Source of the DNA: Streptomyces resistomycificus
GTDB lineage: Bacteria > Actinomycetota > Actinomycetes > Streptomycetales > Streptomycetaceae
Direction of reading: 5' to 3'
Assembly (NCBI RefSeq): GCF_001514265.1
Contig: NZ_KQ949007.1
Coordinates: forward strand, 26,434 to 90,433
Length of the DNA stretch: 64,000 bases
Below are positions 1 to 8,299 of this stretch, piece by piece (the stretch's first letter is position 1; each line of letters starts with the position of its first letter). A program made the position numbers and the translations under genes. The notes under the pieces are model-generated. The model did no database searches and was not told the origin of the DNA. It saw only the letters and a list, made by a program, of their open reading frames with translations.

Positions 1-120
1 GCTTGTTGTACGCGGGTGCGGGACGCCGGGGGCCGGCCTGGGAGGGCGAGGGCCGTGGGGAGGGAGGCAAGGGAGCGCCCGGGGGACTGGGCGAGGAGGT
101 GGGCGTTGTCGTGGCGGAGA

Positions 121-996
121 ATGAGGGGTATGGGAGGTTCGGGTGAGCGGGCGCGGCACTGGCGGTATGCCGAGTTGCCCGGGGTCGATCTGCTGCGGGC
201 GCGGTACGTGCGCAAGGCCTTCGTGCGGCATACGCATGAGCAGTTCGTCATCGCTGCCATCGCTGACGGGGTCGAGGTGTTTCACCATCGTGGCGCCGAT
301 CAGTACGCGGGGGCCGGGGCGCTGGCGCTGGTCAATCCGGATACGCCGCACACCGGGCGGGCCGGTGTGCCCGAGGGGTGGCGGTACGGGGCCGTGTATC
401 CGTCGCCGGAGGTCGTGGCGGAGATCGCTGCCGAAACGACCTTGATCCGGGGGACGCCCGGGTTCGTCCGGCCGGTGCTGGATGATCCGTATGCCGTGCA
501 ACTGGTGCATCAGGTGTTGCGGGCCGCCGAGGAGGGGAACGCGCTGGCCGCCGACACCTTGTTGCGGGTTGCGGTGACCCGGCTGCTCCGGTTGAACGGT
601 GGGGCGCTGCCGCAGCGGGAGGTGCGGACCGCGGGGGCCCGGGTGGCGGCACGCGTGCGTGCCGTGCTGGAGGAGCGGATGGCCGAGCCGCCGACGCTGG
701 AGAGGCTGGCCGGTGAGCTGGGGACCAGCCCGTTCGCGTTGCTGCGGGCCTTCCGGGACGCGTACGGGATGCCGCCGCACGCCTGGCTGACCGACGCGCG
801 GGTGCGTCGGGCGAGGCGGCTGCTGGATTCCGGGACGACTCCGGCCGAGGCGGCCGTCGCGGTGGGATTCACGGACCAGCCGCATCTGAATCGGCACTTC
901 ACGCGGATCGTGGGCGTGCCACCGGGGGCGTACCGCATTGAGCGCAAGAACGTACAAGACGAGCGGGAGCGGCTGCTTCTACCGTCCGACGTGTGA
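121..996 (+). CDS. AraC-family transcriptional regulator
   Basis: A regulator of about 291 residues. The N-terminal half looks like the cupin-type AraC ligand-binding domain (histidine-containing stretch with HTHEQF near residue 35, then a VNPDTPHTG segment typical of the sensing barrel). The last 100 residues are the two helix-turn-helix motifs, ending in PHLNRHFTRIVGVPPGAYR. The reading frame is open upstream to position 16, but the arginine/glycine-rich leader looks non-coding; ATG 121 or ATG 130 (preceded by GAGGGG) is more likely. The stop overlaps the azlC start (GTGA), so it is co-transcribed with azlCD and probably controls that exporter. The inducer is unknown; a branched-chain amino acid or related compound is an inference from context. 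Confidence 0.87.
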   Translation: MRGMGGSGERARHWRYAELPGVDLLRARYVRKAFVRHTHEQFVIAAIADGVEVFHHRGADQYAGAGALALVNPDTPHTGRAGVPEGWRYGAVYPSPEVVAEIAAETTLIRGTPGFVRPVLDDPYAVQLVHQVLRAAEEGNALAADTLLRVAVTRLLRLNGGALPQREVRTAGARVAARVRAVLEERMAEPPTLERLAGELGTSPFALLRAFRDAYGMPPHAWLTDARVRRARRLLDSGTTPAEAAVAVGFTDQPHLNRHFTRIVGVPPGAYRIERKNVQDERERLLLPSDV

Positions 997-1736
997 CAGA
1001 GCAGACAGGTCTCATGGACAAGCGCGATGGTGGAGGCAGGCCCGACTCCGCCGTCGTGAGGGACGCCCTCGGGGTCGGGGTCGCCGTCGGGCTGTCCGGG
1101 TTCGCCTTCGGGGTGACCTCCGCGGGCAGCGGTCTCACGCTGTTGCAGACCTGCGCGCTCAGTCTGCTGGTGTTCACCGGGGCGTCGCAGTTCGCGCTGG
1201 TCGGGGCGCTCGCGGCGGGCGGGAATCCGCTCACCGCTGCCGCGGGGGCGTTCTTCCTCGGGGTACGCAACGCCTTCTACGGGCTTCGGCTGTCGCAGTT
1301 GCTGGCCCTCCCGCGCGCGGTGCGTCCGTTCGCCGCCCAGTGGGTCATCGACGAGACGACGGCGGTCGCGCTGGCACAGCCCACGCGGCGTGGTGCCCGG
1401 ATCGGGTTCGCCGTGACGGGGCTCAGTCTGTACGTGCTGTGGAACCTCACCACGCTGCTCGGCGCGCTGGGCGCCGAGGCCATCGGCGACACCGACGCCT
1501 GGGGGCTGGACGCGGCCGGACCCGCGGTCTTCCTGGCGTTGCTGGCGCCCATGTTGACGACCGCCGTCGAGCGGACGGTCGCCGGTGTCGCGGTCGTTCT
1601 GGGGCTGGGGCTGCTGCCTGTGCTGCCCGCCGGCGTGCCCGTTCTGGTGGCCGCGCTCGCCGCGCCGGCCGTGCTGTGGGCCGAGGGCCGTCGTAAGGGC
1701 GCCGGCCATGAAGACGGACCGGGGGAAGACCGTTGA
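993..1736 (+). CDS. azlC: AzlC family branched-chain amino acid exporter, large subunit
   Basis: A 247-residue polytopic membrane protein. It shows the AzlC pattern: an early GxSGFAFG segment, a FTGASQFALVG motif near residue 65, a GVRNAFYGL motif near residue 90, and a hydrophobic C-terminal half. AzlC with the small subunit AzlD forms an inner-membrane exporter for branched-chain amino acids and analogues. It starts at a GTG overlapping the stop of the AraC-type regulator and ends overlapping the start of azlD, which indicates a three-gene operon with translational coupling. The substrate is inferred from the family only. Confidence 0.9.
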   Translation: MTEQTGLMDKRDGGGRPDSAVVRDALGVGVAVGLSGFAFGVTSAGSGLTLLQTCALSLLVFTGASQFALVGALAAGGNPLTAAAGAFFLGVRNAFYGLRLSQLLALPRAVRPFAAQWVIDETTAVALAQPTRRGARIGFAVTGLSLYVLWNLTTLLGALGAEAIGDTDAWGLDAAGPAVFLALLAPMLTTAVERTVAGVAVVLGLGLLPVLPAGVPVLVAALAAPAVLWAEGRRKGAGHEDGPGEDR

Positions 1737-2041
1737 ACACCTGGATCGCGATCGGTGCGACCGCCCTCGGGTGCTATGTCGTCAAGCTCGTCGGGCTGCT
1801 CGTGCCCGCGGGCGCTCTCGAGCGGCCCCTCGTGAAGCGGCTGGCCGCGCTGTTGCCCGTCGCTCTTCTCGCCGCGCTCACGGCCCAGCAGACATTCGCG
1901 GACGGGCGCGCACTGGTGCTGGACGCGAGGGCTGCGGGGCTCGCGGCGGCCGCCGTGGCCTTGGTGCTGCGCGCGCCCTTCCTGATCGTGGTCGCGACAG
2001 CCGTGGTGGTGACGGCGGGGGTGCGGGCGGTGGGCGGGTGA
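1733..2041 (+). CDS. azlD: AzlD domain-containing branched-chain amino acid exporter, small subunit
   Basis: A 102-residue protein with about four hydrophobic segments and the AzlD-type motif of a lysine-containing first helix (GCYVVKLVGLLVP) and an early RPLVKRLAALLPVALLAAL stretch. It partners AzlC in amino acid export. The start is a TTG whose last two bases overlap the azlC stop (TTGA), a common coupled arrangement. About 140 bp of non-coding sequence separate it from the convergent downstream gene. Confidence 0.87.
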   Translation: MNTWIAIGATALGCYVVKLVGLLVPAGALERPLVKRLAALLPVALLAALTAQQTFADGRALVLDARAAGLAAAAVALVLRAPFLIVVATAVVVTAGVRAVGG

Positions 2042-2181
2042 GTCTCCGGTCGCAGGTGCCGCTACGCCTGTAGCGCGCTGCTTCGCGTGAGGGGAGGGAC
2101 GCGTGCACTGACCTGGGCCCTGGGGCGCCGGCGGTCCCGAGACAGCTCGCGGATGCCGCCCGCCGGGCGGCTCGCGTCGAC

Positions 2182-3126
2182 TCAGCCCAGGGGACGGCCG
2201 AACGCTCTCAGGGTGCGCAGCGCGTCCAGCGACACCATGGGGCGTGCCTCCAAGGCCGTGCCAGGGGCCCACTGGCGCCAGCGGATCGGCCAGCCGCCGT
2301 CCTCCTGCTGGTCGTTCGCGAGGAAGTCCAGGGAGCGGGCCATCTCGTCGTCCGTGAACCACGCGCGCGCCAGGGAGGTCGGTGTCTTCGCGTAGTCGTG
2401 CGGGAAATGGTGCTCGCCGGGGGCGTAGCCCGGCGCGACCGGGTACGCGTCGGTCTGATCGGGGTCCAGGACCGCGAGCCGGTGCTCACGCACCAGACGG
2501 CCGAGCCGGTCGGCGACCGCCTCCGCGCGCGGGCGGTCGGGAACGGAGTCGAGGAAGGCCACGGCGGCCTGGAGCTCGTAGGGGTGGGACTCCTTCAGGG
2601 ACTCGACCCTGTGCCAGCAGAAGTCGGTGGCCCGGAACAGCCAGGCGTGCCACACCTCGTTGCGGTGCAGGAGCCCGACCACCGGGCCGGTGGCGAGGAG
2701 GTCGCTCGGTGGGTCGTCCAGGATCGGGATGAAGGGGGCCGTCGGGTAGCCGCGCTGGCTCGGGTGGATCGCCGGAAGGGCACCGTCCGGTGTGGTCACG
2801 GAGGTCAGGTACCGGCAGATCCGCTCCACGCGCTGTCCGCCACAGCGCCCGATGGCGTCCAGGATCCGCAGGGCGTGACCGGTGTGCAGCGGCTGGCTGA
2901 CCGGACCCCGCAGATCCGGCTCCAGCGCGTGGCCGTACCCGCCGTCCTCGTTGCGGTGGGCGTCCAGCGCCGTTTCCACCGGATCGGCGCTTCCCTTGAG
3001 GAAGTGGTATGCGAAAAGGCGCTGCTCCAGAACGCGTGCGGTGAGCCAGACGAAGTGCTCGGCACGCGCGAGCGGGGAGTGCGCCCGGGGCGTCTGGGGG
3101 AGTGGGGAAGCTCCTGTTTCGGCCAT
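2182..3126 (-). CDS. Conserved hypothetical protein with prenyltransferase-like alpha/alpha repeats
   Basis: A 314-residue soluble protein starting at ATG 3126. It contains segments resembling the repeats of squalene cyclase/prenyltransferase alpha-barrels: NEDGGYGHALEPDLRGPVSQPLHTGHAL near residue 60 and a C-terminal NDQQEDGGWPIRW. These Gly-Gly-Tyr/Trp motifs are shared, but the catalytic DxDD of squalene cyclases is not visible, so an enzymatic role is not established. It is transcribed alone, divergently from the DUF3046 gene with about 80 bp between them. Assignment to the repeat superfamily is moderately sure; function is unknown. Confidence 0.8.
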   Translation of the reverse strand: MAETGASPLPQTPRAHSPLARAEHFVWLTARVLEQRLFAYHFLKGSADPVETALDAHRNEDGGYGHALEPDLRGPVSQPLHTGHALRILDAIGRCGGQRVERICRYLTSVTTPDGALPAIHPSQRGYPTAPFIPILDDPPSDLLATGPVVGLLHRNEVWHAWLFRATDFCWHRVESLKESHPYELQAAVAFLDSVPDRPRAEAVADRLGRLVREHRLAVLDPDQTDAYPVAPGYAPGEHHFPHDYAKTPTSLARAWFTDDEMARSLDFLANDQQEDGGWPIRWRQWAPGTALEARPMVSLDALRTLRAFGRPLG

Positions 3127-3206
3127 GCGTCAGACCGTAGGGCGGAAAGCGGTCTCGGCAAGCGGTCCCGGCTCAGGCCCACTCTCAGGGGCGGGATACT
3201 GGAGGC

Positions 3207-3401
3207 ATGCGGTTGACGGTCTTCTGGGAGCGGATGACGGATCACTTCGGTCCGGGGTACGCCGACACCTTCGCGCGCGATCATGTGATGGCGGAGCTGG
3301 GCGGGCGCACGGTGCACGAGGCGCTGGACGCGGGCTGGGAGGCGAAGGACGTGTGGCGGGTGGTGTGCACGGTCATGAGTGTTCCGTGGGACAAGCACTG
3401 A
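3207..3401 (+). CDS. DUF3046 family protein
   Basis: A 64-residue protein. It begins MRLTVFWERMTDHFG and has the HVMAELGGRTVHEALDAG core and a C-terminal VPWDKH, all characteristic of the short actinobacterial DUF3046 family, which often lies near recA/recX. GGAGGC directly precedes the ATG. The function is unknown. The 3' end of the gene is imperfectly repeated about 110 bp downstream (see findings). Confidence 0.9.
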   Translation: MRLTVFWERMTDHFGPGYADTFARDHVMAELGGRTVHEALDAGWEAKDVWRVVCTVMSVPWDKH

Positions 3402-3523
3402 TCCGGTACGAAGGGGTCGGTGCCGGATGCGCCGATCGATGATGGACGATCATGAACCTCCGGTAAGAGAAACGCTGTTCGGTCATGAACGTCCTACGAG
3501 GGATGCACTGATCGGTCACGAAG
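3371..3523. repeat. Degenerate direct repeat copied from the 3' end of the DUF3046 gene
   Basis: GGTCATGA...GCACTGATC...ACGAAG at 3371-3413 recurs at 3481-3523 in the same order and spacing, with about 30 of 43 positions identical by eye. A partial copy (GATCATGAACCTCC) sits at 3448-3461. The first copy includes the last codons and stop of the DUF3046 gene; the others are in the leader of the AI-2E family gene. Confidence 0.55.
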
Positions 3524-3553
3524 ATCGCCGGACTGGAGCCGATTGTCAGTCGG

Positions 3554-4825
3554 GTGGGCGAGACTTGCACCGTGGCACCCACTGACGAGACCGGCCAGGT
3601 CACCCCGCACACCTCCCCGTCCGGCACGACGCCGCCAGGTCGGCCTCCGGCCGGCCTCGCCGCCGGGCCGAACGCACGCATGCCTCGCTGGCTGCCCCGC
3701 GCCATGGTGCTCGCGCTCGCCCTCGTCGCCGTGTTCCAGCTGGGCAGTTGGGCCTTCCACCAGCTCACCAACCTGTTGATCAATGTCCTCATCGCGTTCT
3801 TCCTGGCCCTGGCCATCGAACCCGCGGTGAGCTGGATGGCCACGCGCGGGATGCGCCGGGGCCTGGCGACCGCTGTCGTCTTCCTCGGCGTGATGGTCGT
3901 GGCGGCCGGCTTCGTCACGCTGCTCGGTTCGATGCTGGCCGGCCAGATCATCAAGATCGTCGAGGATTTCCCCGAGTATCTCGACTCCGTCATCAACTGG
4001 ATCAACACCCACTTCAACACCGAGTTGAGGAGAGTGGACGTCCAGGAGGGCGTGCTCCGCTCCGACTGGCTGCGCAACTACGTGCAGAACAGCGCCACCG
4101 GCGTCCTGGACGTGTCCGCGCAGGTCCTCGGCGGGCTCTTCCAACTGCTGACGATCGCGCTGTTCTCCTTCTACTTCGCCGCCGACGGCCCCCGGTTGCG
4201 CCGCGCTCTCTGCTCCATCCTGCCGCCCGCCAAGCAGGCCGAGGTGCTGCGCGCGTGGGAGATCGCGGTGAACAAGACCGGCGGCTACATCTACTCGCGC
4301 GGTCTGATGGCCCTCATCTCGGGCGTCGCGCACTACATCCTGTTGCAGACGCTCGACGTGCCGTACGCGCCCGTGCTCGCCGTGTGGGTGGGGCTGGTCT
4401 CGCAGTTCATCCCCACGATCGGCACGTACCTCGCGGGCGCCCTGCCCATGCTGATCGCCTTCACCGTCGATCCCTGGTACGCGCTGTGGGTGCTGATCTT
4501 CGTCGTGGTCTACCAGCAGTTCGAGAACTACGTACTGCAGCCCAAGCTGACCTCGAAGACCGTCGACATCCACCCCGCGGTCGCCTTCGGTTCCGTCATC
4601 GCCGGAACAGCTCTCCTCGGCGCCGTCGGCGCACTGATCGCCATCCCCGCGATCGCCACGCTGCAGGCCTTCCTCGGGGCGTACGTGAAGCGGTATGACG
4701 TCACGGACGACCCTCGGGTCCACGGCCACCGCAGACGCGGGGAGGGGGACGGCCCGTTCGTGCGTCTGCGTGCCCTGTGGGCCCGGCGGCCGGGGAGCGA
4801 GTACCCGGCCGACCGTTCCTCCTGA
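3554..4825 (+). CDS. AI-2E/PerM family membrane transporter
   Basis: A 423-residue membrane protein. After a Pro-rich cytoplasmic leader of about 45 residues come two N-terminal hydrophobic helices (MVLALALVAVFQLG and NVLIAFFLALAIEPAVSW). These are followed by a long soluble segment (SMLAGQIIKIVEDFPEYLDSV) and a C-terminal group of helices with GLVSQFIPTIGTYLAGALP and QFENYVLQPKLTSKTVDIHP, the latter a family signature. Members are putative exporters (AI-2, Na+/H+, or unknown). GTG 3554 and GTG 3572 are both possible starts. It lies upstream of recA in the same direction, with about 365 bp between them. Confidence 0.88.
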   Translation: MGETCTVAPTDETGQVTPHTSPSGTTPPGRPPAGLAAGPNARMPRWLPRAMVLALALVAVFQLGSWAFHQLTNLLINVLIAFFLALAIEPAVSWMATRGMRRGLATAVVFLGVMVVAAGFVTLLGSMLAGQIIKIVEDFPEYLDSVINWINTHFNTELRRVDVQEGVLRSDWLRNYVQNSATGVLDVSAQVLGGLFQLLTIALFSFYFAADGPRLRRALCSILPPAKQAEVLRAWEIAVNKTGGYIYSRGLMALISGVAHYILLQTLDVPYAPVLAVWVGLVSQFIPTIGTYLAGALPMLIAFTVDPWYALWVLIFVVVYQQFENYVLQPKLTSKTVDIHPAVAFGSVIAGTALLGAVGALIAIPAIATLQAFLGAYVKRYDVTDDPRVHGHRRRGEGDGPFVRLRALWARRPGSEYPADRSS

Positions 4826-5190
4826 TCGAGGGGGCGGGCCTCGGCCGTCGCTTTCATGGCGCTGCTGCGACGACACGCGTGCCAGGAGCTGTCGGGGGGG
4901 CAGGGGGCGGAGCTGTCGGGGGCAGGGGCAGTTGGCAGGTGGCGTGGCTTGGGGGCGGGCGGCCGGGCCGACGTAGTCTCGTAGGTGCCGCGTGGTGCGC
5001 TTGACACGAAAATCGAACATCCATTCCTATGGAGACTCCGGCGCGGCTCCCGACGGGCGTTTCGACATGGTTTCGGTGGAGAAGTTCCCGAGTTATCCAC
5101 AGGCCGGACGGGCGTCGGGGCCCATTGTCAGTGGCAGGCGTTAGCGTCTTTGACGTGAAGCGATCGACTCAAGCAAACCGGGTGGAACCC
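4826..5190 (+). promoter_or_regulatory. recA leader and promoter region with SOS box and DnaA-box-like site
   Basis: This 365 bp stretch holds no gene. G-rich repeats of GGAGCTGTCGGGGG lie at 4885-4898 and 4909-4922. A good -35 hexamer TTGACA is at 5001-5006, with a -10-like TCCTAT at 5025-5030. Between them, GAACATCCATTC (5015-5026) matches the GAAC-N4-GTTC-like SOS (Cheo) box that I recall from other Streptomyces recA promoters. A perfect TTATCCACA (DnaA-box consensus) lies in the leader at 5093-5101. Confidence 0.75.
5015..5026 (+). promoter_or_regulatory. Candidate LexA (SOS) box of recA
   Basis: GAACATCCATTC lies between the -35 (5001-5006) and the -10-like hexamer, where a repressor would block RNA polymerase. 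The left half-site GAAC is perfect; the right half ATTC departs from GTTC at one base. The lexA gene is also in this window (44.0 kb). Confidence 0.7.
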
Positions 5191-6312
5191 ATGGCAGGAA
5201 CCGACCGCGAGAAGGCGCTCGACGCCGCTCTCGCACAGATTGAACGGCAATTCGGCAAGGGCGCGGTCATGCGCCTGGGCGAGCGGCCGAACGAGCCCAT
5301 CGAGGTCATCCCCACCGGGTCGACCGCACTCGACGTCGCGCTCGGCGTCGGAGGCCTGCCGCGCGGTCGTGTCGTGGAGGTGTACGGGCCGGAGTCCTCC
5401 GGTAAGACGACCCTGACCCTGCACGCCGTGGCCAACGCCCAGAAGGCCGGCGGCCAGGTCGCGTTCGTCGACGCGGAGCACGCCCTCGACCCCGAGTACG
5501 CGAAGAAGCTCGGCGTCGACATCGACAACCTGATCCTGTCCCAGCCCGACAACGGCGAGCAGGCCCTGGAGATCGTGGACATGCTGGTCCGCTCCGGCGC
5601 CCTCGACCTGATCGTGATCGACTCCGTCGCCGCACTCGTCCCGCGCGCGGAGATCGAGGGCGAGATGGGTGACAGCCACGTCGGTCTCCAGGCCCGTCTG
5701 ATGAGCCAGGCCCTGCGGAAGATCACCAGCGCGCTCAACCAGTCCAAGACCACCGCGATCTTCATCAACCAGCTCCGCGAGAAGATCGGCGTGATGTTCG
5801 GCTCGCCGGAGACCACGACAGGTGGCCGGGCGCTGAAGTTCTACGCCTCGGTGCGGCTCGACATCCGACGTATCGAGACGCTGAAGGACGGCACCGACGC
5901 GGTCGGCAACCGCACCCGCGTCAAGGTCGTCAAGAACAAGGTGGCGCCGCCCTTCAAGCAGGCCGAGTTCGACATTCTCTACGGGCAGGGCATCAGCCGC
6001 GAGGGCGGCCTGATCGACATGGGCGTGGAGAACGGCTTCGTCCGCAAGGCGGGCGCCTGGTACACGTACGAGGGCGACCAGCTCGGCCAGGGCAAGGAGA
6101 ACGCGCGCAACTTCCTCAAGGACAACCCCGACCTGGCCAACGAGATCGAGAAGAAGATCAAGGAGAAGCTGGGTGTCGGGGTCAGTCCCGTGGAACCGGC
6201 TGCCGAGCCGGGCGCGGACGCCGTGATCGCCACGGACGACGCCGCGAAGGCGGTGCCGGCTCCGGCGGTGACCAAGGCCGCCAAGACCAAGGCCGCGGCG
6301 GCCAAGAGCTGA
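5191..6312 (+). CDS. recA: Recombinase RecA
   Basis: RecA of 373 residues: it polymerises on single-stranded DNA, drives strand exchange in homologous recombination and stimulates LexA self-cleavage. Walker A GPESSGKT is at residues 66-73. The Walker B-like LIVIDSVAALVPRAEIEGEMGD, the DNA-binding loop NQLREKIGVMFGSPETTTGGRALKFYASVRLDIRR and the acidic/Lys-Ala-rich C-terminal tail are present. The frame is open further upstream, but ATG 5191 gives the standard N-terminus (MAGTDREKALDAAL) and lies downstream of a recognisable SOS-regulated promoter. recX starts 3 bp after the stop, so the two form an operon. Confidence 0.98.
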   Translation: MAGTDREKALDAALAQIERQFGKGAVMRLGERPNEPIEVIPTGSTALDVALGVGGLPRGRVVEVYGPESSGKTTLTLHAVANAQKAGGQVAFVDAEHALDPEYAKKLGVDIDNLILSQPDNGEQALEIVDMLVRSGALDLIVIDSVAALVPRAEIEGEMGDSHVGLQARLMSQALRKITSALNQSKTTAIFINQLREKIGVMFGSPETTTGGRALKFYASVRLDIRRIETLKDGTDAVGNRTRVKVVKNKVAPPFKQAEFDILYGQGISREGGLIDMGVENGFVRKAGAWYTYEGDQLGQGKENARNFLKDNPDLANEIEKKIKEKLGVGVSPVEPAAEPGADAVIATDDAAKAVPAPAVTKAAKTKAAAAKS

Positions 6313-6315
6313 TCC

Positions 6316-7209
6316 GTGACACGGCGAACCGACTGGGCCGAGTACGCCGCCGACCCGGATGCTCCGCATGAGCGGGGCCGGGGCGGCGACGGGCGCTTCG
6401 CCGACCTGAGCGGCGCGGACGCGGTCCAAGACGCGGACGGGGACCACGCCCGCACGTCTTCGTACGGCACGAGGGGGTCGTACGGCGACGAGCCGGGCGG
6501 TGGACAGTGGCAGGACGGGCCGCACGGGTCGGACGGCGGCAGTTCCGCCGGCTTCGGTGCCGATACGCCGTCCGGCGGTACCCGCCGGAACGGCGGGGCA
6601 CGGGGTGCGGGTGGCTCGCGCGGGCGCCGTCGGCGCGGCCGCGCGGAGTCGTCCGGTGAGGACGGAGGTGCCTCCTTCTCGTCGAGGGCCGAGGAAGAGG
6701 CGTCTCCCGCGGACCCGGTCGAGCGGGCGAGGGCGATCTGTCTGCGCCTGCTCACCGGGACCCCGCGCACGCGAAAGCAGCTCGCGGACGCCCTGCGCAA
6801 GCGGGAGATCCCGGACGACGCCGCCGAGGAGGTGCTGTCGAGGTTCGAGGAGGTCGGGCTGATCAACGACAGCGCGTTCGCGGACGCCTGGGTGGAGTCG
6901 CGGCACCACGGGCGAGGACTGGCCCGGCGCGCACTCGCCCGGGAACTGCGGAACAAGGGCGTCGACTCCACGCTCATCGACGAGGCCGTCGGGCAGGTCG
7001 ACTCCGAGCAGGAGGAGGCGACCGCACGCGAGCTGGTCGCCCGGAAGCTGCGCTCCACGCGAGGCCTCGACCGGGACAAGCGACTGCGCCGCCTCGCCGG
7101 CATGCTCGCCCGCAAGGGCTATCCCGAGGGCATGGCCCTCAGGGTGGTTCGGCGGGCGCTGGAGGAGGAGGGCGAGGACGCGGAGTTCCTTGAGGACGAG
7201 GGGTTTTGA
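6316..7209 (+). CDS. recX: Recombination regulatory protein RecX
   Basis: A 297-residue protein starting at GTG 6316, three bases after recA. The first 130 residues are hydrophilic and low in complexity (Gly/Asp/Ser/Arg-rich), then comes the RecX three-helix repeat domain: ARAICLRLLTGTPRTRKQLADALRKREIP, FEEVGLINDSAFADAWVESRHHGRGLARRALARELRNKGV and RKLRSTRGLDRDKRLRRLAGMLARKGY. RecX binds RecA filaments and limits recombinase activity. The protein is longer than typical RecX (about 150-200 aa) because of the N-terminal extension, which is common in streptomycetes. It is convergent with the rhodanese gene. Confidence 0.95.
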   Translation: MTRRTDWAEYAADPDAPHERGRGGDGRFADLSGADAVQDADGDHARTSSYGTRGSYGDEPGGGQWQDGPHGSDGGSSAGFGADTPSGGTRRNGGARGAGGSRGRRRRGRAESSGEDGGASFSSRAEEEASPADPVERARAICLRLLTGTPRTRKQLADALRKREIPDDAAEEVLSRFEEVGLINDSAFADAWVESRHHGRGLARRALARELRNKGVDSTLIDEAVGQVDSEQEEATARELVARKLRSTRGLDRDKRLRRLAGMLARKGYPEGMALRVVRRALEEEGEDAEFLEDEGF

Positions 7210-7244
7210 GGGGAGTGAGGACGGCGCCGGTGGCTACGACGTCA

Positions 7245-7739
7245 TCACGTCACCGGAAGCCCTGCCGCCCGCCACGCCTGGAAGCCCCCGGCCATGTCGG
7301 TGGCCCGGCTCAGCCCCAGCTGGTGCAGGGACGCGGCCGCCAGACTCGAGGCGTACCCCTCGTTGCAGATCACCACGACACGCAGGTCATGGCCCGTGGC
7401 CTCGGGGGCGCGGTGGCTGCCCTGCGGGTCGAGCCGCCACTCCAGTTCGTTGCGTTCGATGACGAGGGCGCCGGGGATCAGGCCGTCCCGCTCGCGCAGG
7501 GCGGCGTAGCGGATGTCCACCAACAGCGCGTCGCCGGCCAGGACAGCGTCGTAGGCATCCCGCGGCTCCACCCGCTCGAAACCGCCGCGCACCCGCTCCA
7601 GCAACTCGTCGATCCCGGCGGGCCGTTCACTCGGGCCGACGGCATCGACGGCATCGACGGCATCGACGGCATCGACGGAACCGTCGGCGCTGTCCGTTCG
7701 GATCACACCGGCCGCGTCCGGGCTTCCCGCCCGGCTCAC
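7245..7739 (-). CDS. Rhodanese-like domain protein
   Basis: A 164-residue protein. A 35-residue variable N-terminus with a VDA tripeptide repeated four times precedes a rhodanese fold (LLVDIRYAALRERDGLIPGALVIERNELEWRL). The active-site loop VVICNEGYASSLAAASL holds the catalytic Cys; the domain ends in DMAGGFQAWRAAGLPV. Such proteins transfer or sense sulfane sulfur. The gene overlaps the end of the cysteine dioxygenase gene by 4 bp, so the two are translationally coupled and probably act together in cysteine sulfur oxidation. Confidence 0.9.
   Translation of the reverse strand: MSRAGSPDAAGVIRTDSADGSVDAVDAVDAVDAVGPSERPAGIDELLERVRGGFERVEPRDAYDAVLAGDALLVDIRYAALRERDGLIPGALVIERNELEWRLDPQGSHRAPEATGHDLRVVVICNEGYASSLAAASLHQLGLSRATDMAGGFQAWRAAGLPVT
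7641..7676. repeat. 9-bp tandem repeat (GGCATCGAC x4) inside the rhodanese gene
   Basis: Four perfect copies of GGCATCGAC at 7641-7649, 7650-7658, 7659-7667 and 7668-7676. On the coding (minus) strand they encode the repeated Val-Asp-Ala of the variable N-terminus, so copy number can change without a frameshift. Confidence 0.9.
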
Positions 7740-8299
7740 TGCCAGTCCTCCGGGCGCTCCACCTGCTCCAGGCGCAGGATCGGCCCGCTGCGGCTGTAGC
7801 GGCGGATCTGGGGGAGAGGCGGGTAGTAGGCGTGGACGGAGATCGCGTGCTGGTCGGAGGACTCGTTGAGGACCTCGTGGACGTGGTGGCGGCCGAAGGC
7901 GCGGCCCTGTCCGGTGGTCAGCCGGCGTTCACGGTCCACGCCCTCGGTCAGTTCCAGTGTCTTCCAGCCGTCGGTGGGCAGCCGTGCGGCGAGAGAGTTC
8001 TCCTTGAGCTCACCGGCCGCGGTCACGAACGCGCCCACCGATTCGGCGTGGTCGTGCCACCCGGTGCCGCTTCCGGGAGGCCAGCCGATCAGCCAGGCCT
8101 CACTTCCGCCGGGCCCTTCCAACCGCACCCAGGTGCGGCCCTCCGGGTCGAGCGGGAGGGAATCGATCAGCGCGGTGTCGCCGGCCGTGCGCCGGACGAA
8201 GTCGAGGAGGTCCGCCTGCGTGGGCCCGGAGGCAGCGGAGCCCACGGAAACGGCGGAACCGGCAGAGGAGACAGTGGAAACAGCAGGGGAGACAGACAC
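7736..8299 (-). CDS. Cysteine dioxygenase family protein
   Basis: A 187-residue cupin-type, non-heme iron dioxygenase that oxidises L-cysteine to cysteine sulfinate. The metal-binding cupin motifs are WHDHAESVGAFVTAAGELKE near residue 85 and HHVHEVLNESSDQHAISVHAYYPPL near residue 145, which also gives the third histidine. The first 28 residues are Ser/Ala/Gly-rich. It starts at GTG 8299 with AGGACGG upstream. The gene leads a two-gene unit with the rhodanese-like protein. Confidence 0.9.
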   Translation of the reverse strand: MSVSPAVSTVSSAGSAVSVGSAASGPTQADLLDFVRRTAGDTALIDSLPLDPEGRTWVRLEGPGGSEAWLIGWPPGSGTGWHDHAESVGAFVTAAGELKENSLAARLPTDGWKTLELTEGVDRERRLTTGQGRAFGRHHVHEVLNESSDQHAISVHAYYPPLPQIRRYSRSGPILRLEQVERPEDWQ

